Below the pieces are notes generated by a model. That model did not search any database. It was not told the origin of the DNA and saw only the letters and a list, made by a program, of their open reading frames with translations. The position numbers were made by a program, and so were the translations under genes. Positions 6,949 to 13,498 of a stretch of 13,498 bases of DNA are shown here, piece by piece (positions within the stretch are counted from its first letter, which is position 1; every line of letters begins with the position of its first letter). This stretch comes from Candidatus Poseidoniaceae archaeon (GTDB taxonomy: Archaea > Thermoplasmatota > Poseidoniia > Poseidoniales > Poseidoniaceae), in contig JALRLN010000028.1 of the NCBI GenBank assembly GCA_023254445.1, positions 1 through 13,498 of the forward strand. Direction: 5' to 3'.

Positions 6949-9534
6949 ATGGGCGAGCGTGGCGTTGCGCGGGCCGCGGCGGTCATGCTGCTGCTCCTGC
7001 TTGTGCCCCTGGCCTCGCAAAGCGCCACCGCGGAAGCCGAGGATGGCCTACGCATCGACGTTGACCTGTCGGGCCTTGACCGGCCGTGGGTGACCGATGG
7101 CGCAGCACTGCTCCTCGACGTGGCCCTCACGAACGGTGGCGAGGTGGCCCAAGACCTTGTCATCGACCCGTCGTGTGGCCTCGTGCTCTCGGTCGAGAAC
7201 AGCCGTGGCGAACGCGTGGTGGACGGCACGACCTCCTGCCGCGGGCAGGAGCGTGGCCTCCGCTTGGAACCGGAGGCGTCGGGCCTGTCCACGCGGCTTG
7301 CGTTCAACGCGAGCGCCTTGGGCCTGAGCGATGGCACCTACACCCTCCTCGTCCACGAAGCGGTGCTTGGCACCTCCACGACGGTCGACGTGGAGGTCCG
7401 CCGCTCCATGCCCTGGCCCGAGACCCTCCACCTCGACCTCCTTCCAGTCCAGCGCAGCGAGCAAGCCGAGGACGGCGAAGTGGTGCTGATGCGTTGGCGC
7501 AACACCGGTGCCAGCACGCTTGCGTGGCCGCAAGGGGAATGTGACGTGCACGCTGTCGCGGACGCGTGGCGCAGCGTGGCCGCCTGCGACGGGCAGCAAG
7601 AAGCGATGGCGCCCTGGGAGGTGCGCTTCGCAGGCGTTCTCCCCATGTCGGCGAACCTCCTCAACGAGGCCGGCGACCTCGTCCTCTCAACGCCAAACGG
7701 GGAAGTTGTCGCCTCCTACACCCCTGTTCACGTCGACGCCACGCCCGCCGGCCTCAGCCTTGACCTTTCGATGCCAGAGGACGCCCCAAGCGTGGTTGGA
7801 CGAGGCATGGTCGTCGAGCCCTCCCTCTCGTTGACCTACGACGGGAACGAGGACCTCGCCTTCGACACCGCGACCACCTGCCGCGCGGACTGGTGGGCGG
7901 TCGACACCTCTGGACGCATCGTGTACGACAGCCGCTGGATGGCCCCGTGCACGCCATCCGAGCGTTCCATGACGATCGCTCCAGCGTCGACCTTGACCTT
8001 CCAAGGCCTCGGGTGGGGGCTGGTGGACGGGGACGGATGCACCGTTCCCAGCGGCACCTACGCGCTGGTCGGGCGCATCGACGCGCTCGACGCGTCGTCG
8101 GCGTCCTTGCTGAGGGTTGAGCACGAGGCCAACGACGGCTGTGCGGCGATCGACGACGTCTCGATCCTCCCCTCGATCGTCGCGGGGGCCGACAACAGAC
8201 CCGACCTCCACCTCGAGGTTCGGGGCCCGGAGGAGGGCACGGAACTGGTCTTGCAAGGCACGTGTGCGGGTGTCCTGCGCATCTTTGACGAAGCCTCCAA
8301 CCTGCTCATCGAGCGGGTGGTTGGCTGTGGAGGCCGCTACGTGCGCCACCACGTGCTTCCCAACGCGGAGGCCGTGCTGCAACTCGATTTCGCCGGCCTC
8401 GACCTCAGCACAGCCAACGGCGAGGTGTTGGAGGACGGGCGCTACGTGCTGGAAGTGGACCTCAACGCTGGCGCGCCCATTCGCCACCGCTCCCTCGTCA
8501 CCATCGCCCTCGCCGATGACGGCGAGGTGCAGGACGAGGAACCGGACGTCCCGGTCGTCGAAGCCCCCTTGCTCACCGAGGAGGGCGTGTGGTCTGGCCT
8601 GCAAACGGCCGATGGTGCGTGCTGGCTGCTTCAGGTGCAGACCGACCGTTTCCTCGCCTTGTCCTCCGGTCCTGACGGATGGGGGCCAACGCAAGGCCTC
8701 CGTGGTGTCTACCACCTGCGGTCCACGGAAGCGGCAGGCGCGTGTGGGAACGTGGACGCTGAGCCGGTGGTTGTCGTTGAGGTGCTCGAGGAGCGCGTGA
8801 GCACCCCTGCCGTCGAGGACTCGACCACGTCCTCCACCACGAACGACGTGCCGGTGGTCGATCCAGTACCGGCCCGCCTCGAGGAGGTGGAGGTGCTCCC
8901 TGTCCTCGTCGTTGCGGTGGCGTCAACCTCCCTGATGGGGCTGCTCGTCTCCTTGGTCCTCACCAACGAAGCGTGGCGCCTGCCCGCGTCCACCGCGGGG
9001 CTTTGGATGCTCGGGGTGATGGGTCGAACGAAGGAGACCAGCGATGGGAAATTCCAGCGGGGACGCATCATGGGCTACCTCGAAGCCAACCCAGGATGCC
9101 ACTTCCGCGCCGTGATGAGCGCGCTTGACCTGTCGAACGGACAGGCGGCCCACCACCTCCGCGTCTTGGAGCAGGAGCAGCAGATTTGGCGGAAGAAGGA
9201 CGGGCGCTTGGTGCGCCTCTACCCGCTCAACGGTCAGATGCATCCCGACACCCCCGACGACGACCTGCCCATCCCTCCACTTTCGCCTGACCCGTCCTCG
9301 TTGCAGGGACGGATCCTTTCCCTCCTCGACGACGACGGCCTGATGGGGGATTTCCCCACCCAAGCCGACCTTGCACGTCGCCTTGAGCGAAGCCAACAGC
9401 TCGTCTCGCACCACCTTCGAACCCTCGAACGGTACGGGCTCGTTGAGAAGCGGAAGATGGGGGTGCGCCAACGCTACGTGCTGACCCGAGAAGCGGTCTT
9501 CTTGCTGGAGCGCACCGAGGGTCAGCAGCGCTGA
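6949..9534 (+). CDS. Membrane-tethered one-component regulator: cysteine-paired sensor modules and tandem winged helices
   Basis: The 861-residue product (from the ATG at 6949) begins with a signal peptide (MGERGVARAAAV, then a Leu-rich core, likely cleavage after SATA). The extracytoplasmic part holds four modules of about 115-125 residues, each with a cysteine pair: C76/C97, C198/C213, C311/C334 and C439/C460. Several end with a GTY-L or GRYVL strand, and together they resemble BsuPI-like beta-sandwiches. A fifth segment has C558/C599. After a Ser/Thr/Pro-rich linker, a single helix spans about 649-672. Cytoplasmic winged helix 1 (about 702-760; FQRGRIMGYLEANPG, then AAHHLRVLE) and winged helix 2 (about 784-855; TQADLARRLE, then VSHHLRTLERYGLVEK) follow. 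Archaeal membrane proteins with this juxtamembrane RGRIxGYI-NPG winged helix are known as a family; the ligand and targets are unknown. An in-frame ATG at 6895 would add 18 residues, but 6949 gives a cleaner signal peptide and fits the symmetric promoter. Confidence 0.85.
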   Translation: MGERGVARAAAVMLLLLLVPLASQSATAEAEDGLRIDVDLSGLDRPWVTDGAALLLDVALTNGGEVAQDLVIDPSCGLVLSVENSRGERVVDGTTSCRGQERGLRLEPEASGLSTRLAFNASALGLSDGTYTLLVHEAVLGTSTTVDVEVRRSMPWPETLHLDLLPVQRSEQAEDGEVVLMRWRNTGASTLAWPQGECDVHAVADAWRSVAACDGQQEAMAPWEVRFAGVLPMSANLLNEAGDLVLSTPNGEVVASYTPVHVDATPAGLSLDLSMPEDAPSVVGRGMVVEPSLSLTYDGNEDLAFDTATTCRADWWAVDTSGRIVYDSRWMAPCTPSERSMTIAPASTLTFQGLGWGLVDGDGCTVPSGTYALVGRIDALDASSASLLRVEHEANDGCAAIDDVSILPSIVAGADNRPDLHLEVRGPEEGTELVLQGTCAGVLRIFDEASNLLIERVVGCGGRYVRHHVLPNAEAVLQLDFAGLDLSTANGEVLEDGRYVLEVDLNAGAPIRHRSLVTIALADDGEVQDEEPDVPVVEAPLLTEEGVWSGLQTADGACWLLQVQTDRFLALSSGPDGWGPTQGLRGVYHLRSTEAAGACGNVDAEPVVVVEVLEERVSTPAVEDSTTSSTTNDVPVVDPVPARLEEVEVLPVLVVAVASTSLMGLLVSLVLTNEAWRLPASTAGLWMLGVMGRTKETSDGKFQRGRIMGYLEANPGCHFRAVMSALDLSNGQAAHHLRVLEQEQQIWRKKDGRLVRLYPLNGQMHPDTPDDDLPIPPLSPDPSSLQGRILSLLDDDGLMGDFPTQADLARRLERSQQLVSHHLRTLERYGLVEKRKMGVRQRYVLTREAVFLLERTEGQQR

Positions 9535-9548
9535 GACCTCGGGGTGGG

Positions 9549-9583
9549 CTTCAAAACGGGGCCTCTCGTCGTGATGACCGAGG
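9549..9583 (+). promoter_or_regulatory. Candidate promoter element and ribosome site before leuS
   Basis: In the 58-base gap, the only AT-rich spot is CTTCAAAAC (9549-9557), centred about 40 bases before the ATG, and GAGG (9580-9583) lies nine bases before the ATG at 9593. The spacing allows a short-leader transcript with a Shine-Dalgarno site. A stop codon in the leuS frame at 9575-9577 and the absence of another ATG or GTG in frame fix the start. The gene could also be cotranscribed with the regulator upstream. Confidence 0.35.
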
Positions 9584-9592
9584 CTGAAGTCG

Positions 9593-12418
9593 ATGGTGGA
9601 CGAACCCATCCGCGTTGACGAGGAAGGCTGGCAACAACGCTGGACGGACGCCGGTGTCTTTGTGGCCCCCAACGAGGGGGAGGCGCCCTCCTTCTACTGC
9701 CTCGAGATGTACCCCTACCCGTCGGGCAAGATGCACATGGGGCACGTTCGGAACTACTCCATTGGGGACGCGGTCGCACGGTACAAGCGCATGCGCGGCT
9801 ATGACGTGCTGTACCCCATGGGCTTCGACTCCTTCGGCATGCCCGCGGAAAACGCTGCCATCGAGGAAGGCGGCCACCCGTACGACATCACCGAGCGCAA
9901 CATGGCGAGCATCACCTCGCAAATCAAGCGGATGGGCTTCTCCTACGATTGGGACCGGATGGTCAAGAGCCACGACCCGGAGTACTACCGCTGGAACCAG
10001 TGGATGTTCACCCGGATGCTGGAGGCAGGCGTGGCCTACCGTGAGCGCGCGCCCGTGAACTGGTGCGCGTCCTGCACCACGGTCTTGGCCAACGAGCAGG
10101 TCAAGGCGGGGCGCTGCTGGCGCTGCTCTGGGCCTGTCGTGCAGAAGGACATGGACCAGTGGTTCCTCGACGTCCCACGGTACGCTCAGGAACTTGTTGA
10201 CGGCCTTTCGTCCATCGATTTCCCAGAAAACGTGGCCCTCTTGCAGAAGGATTGGCTTGGCCGCTCGGAAGGGGCCGAGATCACGTTCAGCCTCGAAGGG
10301 GGCCTTGGCGAGGTGTCCGTGTTCACCACGCGTCCGGACACCCTCTTCGGTGTCACCTTCCTCACGCTCGCTCCTGAGCACCCGATGGCGCCCGGCCTCA
10401 TGGCCGGCCGGTCGGAAGAAGCAGCGTGGGCGAGCCTGCGCGACGAGGTCGCCTTGCTCTCTGAGTTCGATCGCATCAAGCAGATGAAGGCCAAGAAGGG
10501 CGTCGATTCAGGGCTGTTCGCCCTGCACCCGCTCACCGGAGAACGGGTGCCTGTATGGTTCGGGAACTTCGTCATCGCCTCCTACGGGACGGGCGCGGTG
10601 ATGGGCGTCCCTGCCCACGACCAGCGTGATTTCGAATTCGCCACCGCGATGGGCATCCCCATTCGTCGGGTGCTCGTTGGCTCCAACGATGAGGACGTGG
10701 ACGCACCACTGACTCAGGCCTTCGAGGACCTTGGAACGATGGTGTCCTCGCCGCTGCCGGGCTTTGATGGGCTGCATGGCGAGGCAGCGAAAACCGCCGT
10801 GGTTGACGCGCTGATGGCGGCCGGATGCGGCGAGAGGACCATCAACTGGAAGATTCGGCCATGGCTCATTTCCAGGCAGCGGTACTGGGGCACGCCCATC
10901 CCAGTCGTGCACTGCGATGCGTGCGGCATGCAACCGGTTCCTGACGACCAGCTCCCGGTGGTGCTGCCACGCGACGTGACCTTCACCGGCACGGGCAACC
11001 CGCTGGCGGGGTCGCCCTCCTTCCGGGAAGCGACCTGCCCCTCGTGCGGCGGTCCCGCCGAGCGCGAAACCGACACCATGGACACCTTCGTTGATTCCTC
11101 GTGGTACTTTTTGCGCTACACCGACCCTCGCAACCCTTCGATGCCGGTGAACCGCGAGGTCGCGAACCGCTGGATGAACGTGGACTTCTACTGCGGCGGC
11201 ATCGAGCACGCCCAGATGCACCTCATCTACGCTCGCTTCTGGACGAAGGTGATGCGTGACCTCGGCCTGCACGACATCGACGAGCCCTTCCAGAGCCTGC
11301 TGTGCCAAGGGATGGTCAACAAATCCGCCCCTTGGTGCGATGCCTGCGGACTGACCTTGAGCGTGCAGCACGAAGGCGCACCGTGCCCGCATTGCGGTGG
11401 CGACCTCGGCGAGCGCAGCGCCAAGATGAGCAAATCCCTCGGCAACACGGTCTCCCCGGAAGCGATGATCGAGCGGTACGGTGCGGATACCGTCCGCCTG
11501 TTCATGCTCTTCGCCGCCAATCCCACGGCCGGCATGGACTGGTCCGATGCGGCCGTTGAGGCGAACCACCGCGTGGTGCAGCACCTCCTCGCCCTGCCTG
11601 AGCACCTGCTCTCGTGGTCGGGCGAGGCGCATCCAATGGATGCTTGGATGCTGGCACGCCTCGACCAACGGACCCACGAATGGGCCGAGGCGATGGAAGC
11701 CTACGACCTGCGTCGAGCGGTGGAGATCAGCCATTACGACCTCGTGAAGGACCTCAACTGGTACCTGCGCCGGGCGGAGGGCACGGTTGCCCTCGGGAAG
11801 GCCTTGGTCGAACGGTGGGCGCACCTGCTCGCGGTCTCCACCCCGCACATGGCGGAGGAGTGGTGGGCGGCCGCCGGGCACGACGACCTGCTCGCCGCCC
11901 AGGTCCTCGCGATGCCCTCGCCCCTCAGCGAGGCCTCCATCGCCCTGCTCGACGGCGAAGTCCACCTGCGCGACATGCTCGACCACGCCCGTCGGGTGCT
12001 GACGGTCGCGGAGCGTCACCTCGACGGCCCTGCACGGAGCGCCACCTTCGTCGTCGGGGCGCCGTGGCGCAGGGCACTTGCACAAGCAGCCCTGGCCCAC
12101 CTCGATGGCGGTGCACCGGTGAAGGCCTTCGGCGGACGCTTGGACTCGCTCGGCCTGCTTCCCGACGAGCGCTTGGGTGAACTGCGCGGCTTCTGGGGGA
12201 AGCGCATGCTCCCTCAGGTGTTCAAGTGGGACGATGAAACGCGGCGCATGCTCACCTCCGGCCTTGACGAGGCGGCCAACCTCCGCGCCAACGCGGCCTT
12301 CATCGCCAGCACCCTCGACCTCGAGGAGGTGCACGTGGTGGTGGCCGAGACGGCCGACGACACCACCGACCGGGGCCCGGCCGCGATGCCGTGGTCGCCT
12401 TCCGTTGTCTTCGAGTGA
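9593..12418 (+). CDS. leuS: Leucyl-tRNA synthetase, bacterial-type body
   Basis: The 941-residue class I synthetase charges tRNA-Leu with leucine in the cytoplasm. The HIGH motif is HMGH at 48-51, in the bacterial-type context MYPYPSGKMHMGHVRNYSIG, followed by MGFDSFGMPAENAA. The CP1 editing domain shows TRPDT (246-250) and GTGAVMGVPAHD, with the conserved editing Asp at 343. RYWGTPIP, MDTFVDSSWYFLRY and YCGGIEHAQMHLIYARF are bacterial-type signatures, and KMSKS is intact at 611-615. Cysteine pairs that may bind zinc are C158/C161 with C175/C178, C441/C444 with a later CPSC, and C582/C585 with C598/C601 just before KMSKS. The bacterial C-terminal VNGKVRG domain is absent; instead the last 150 or so residues resemble the archaeal class Ia tail, ending in a PAAMPWSPSVVFE-like motif. 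It is longer than usual bacterial enzymes. The stop codon abuts that of the convergent neighbour. Confidence 0.97.
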   Translation: MVDEPIRVDEEGWQQRWTDAGVFVAPNEGEAPSFYCLEMYPYPSGKMHMGHVRNYSIGDAVARYKRMRGYDVLYPMGFDSFGMPAENAAIEEGGHPYDITERNMASITSQIKRMGFSYDWDRMVKSHDPEYYRWNQWMFTRMLEAGVAYRERAPVNWCASCTTVLANEQVKAGRCWRCSGPVVQKDMDQWFLDVPRYAQELVDGLSSIDFPENVALLQKDWLGRSEGAEITFSLEGGLGEVSVFTTRPDTLFGVTFLTLAPEHPMAPGLMAGRSEEAAWASLRDEVALLSEFDRIKQMKAKKGVDSGLFALHPLTGERVPVWFGNFVIASYGTGAVMGVPAHDQRDFEFATAMGIPIRRVLVGSNDEDVDAPLTQAFEDLGTMVSSPLPGFDGLHGEAAKTAVVDALMAAGCGERTINWKIRPWLISRQRYWGTPIPVVHCDACGMQPVPDDQLPVVLPRDVTFTGTGNPLAGSPSFREATCPSCGGPAERETDTMDTFVDSSWYFLRYTDPRNPSMPVNREVANRWMNVDFYCGGIEHAQMHLIYARFWTKVMRDLGLHDIDEPFQSLLCQGMVNKSAPWCDACGLTLSVQHEGAPCPHCGGDLGERSAKMSKSLGNTVSPEAMIERYGADTVRLFMLFAANPTAGMDWSDAAVEANHRVVQHLLALPEHLLSWSGEAHPMDAWMLARLDQRTHEWAEAMEAYDLRRAVEISHYDLVKDLNWYLRRAEGTVALGKALVERWAHLLAVSTPHMAEEWWAAAGHDDLLAAQVLAMPSPLSEASIALLDGEVHLRDMLDHARRVLTVAERHLDGPARSATFVVGAPWRRALAQAALAHLDGGAPVKAFGGRLDSLGLLPDERLGELRGFWGKRMLPQVFKWDDETRRMLTSGLDEAANLRANAAFIASTLDLEEVHVVVAETADDTTDRGPAAMPWSPSVVFE

Positions 12419-13498
<1,080 letters not shown>

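Noticed and set aside
6897..7337. N-terminal extension of the hydrolase up to 7337
   Set aside because: It would overlap the signal peptide and first module of the divergent regulator, and the added residues are low complexity; family homology starts at MATAQVV.
10508..12334. A 608-codon open frame antisense to leuS
   Set aside because: It lies wholly inside a gene with all catalytic motifs intact; its translation is low in complexity, rich in His, Gly, Arg and Val, with no recognisable domain. Long antisense frames are expected in GC-rich genes.

Overview
The window is about 13.5 kb of high-GC DNA that looks archaeal, most likely from a marine group II euryarchaeote (Poseidoniales) or a close relative. 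This is inferred from three things. The first is the density of large secreted proteins with acidic DxDGDGxxD calcium-binding repeats in the styles 'QWADxDGDGFGDN' and 'CPxGxxGW'. The second is a membrane-tethered winged-helix regulator of an archaeal type. The third is promoter-like elements about 26 bases before start codons that lack ribosome binding sites. I cannot prove the taxonomy without a search.

Layout from left to right. Bases 1-936 (+) hold the 3' part of a surface protein with DGDG repeats, one membrane helix and a charged cytoplasmic tail. A 167-base intergenic region with two possible hairpins and a TATA-like element leads to 1104-6056 (+). That gene encodes a 1650-residue surface protein with a signal peptide, two RCC1-like seven-blade propellers, Ig-like modules, a thrombospondin-type-3-like (TSP3) calcium-binding stalk and a C-terminal membrane anchor. 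After an 81-base convergent gap comes a minus-strand metallo-beta-lactamase-fold hydrolase of the glyoxalase II/ETHE1 type (6138-6896). It is divergent, across only 52 bases, from 6949-9534 (+), a one-component membrane regulator. The regulator has a signal peptide, five extracytoplasmic modules or segments each with a cysteine pair, one membrane helix and two cytoplasmic winged-helix DNA-binding domains. Next is leuS (9593-12418, +), a leucyl-tRNA synthetase with a bacterial-type body and a C-terminus that looks archaeal. Its stop codon directly abuts the stop of a minus-strand TSP3-like surface protein that runs off the right edge (12419-13498).

Three of the six genes encode surface proteins anchored by a C-terminal helix with calcium-type acidic repeats, so the region looks like an envelope-protein neighbourhood with one housekeeping gene (leuS) embedded. 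The most interesting element is the divergent hydrolase/regulator pair: a membrane protein that appears able to carry an outside signal directly to DNA, with a 12-base inverted repeat centred exactly between the two start codons. No RNA genes, mobile elements, CRISPR arrays or replication origins were recognised. The sequence is coding almost throughout; the only gaps between genes are 937-1103, 6057-6137, 6897-6948 and 9535-9592.
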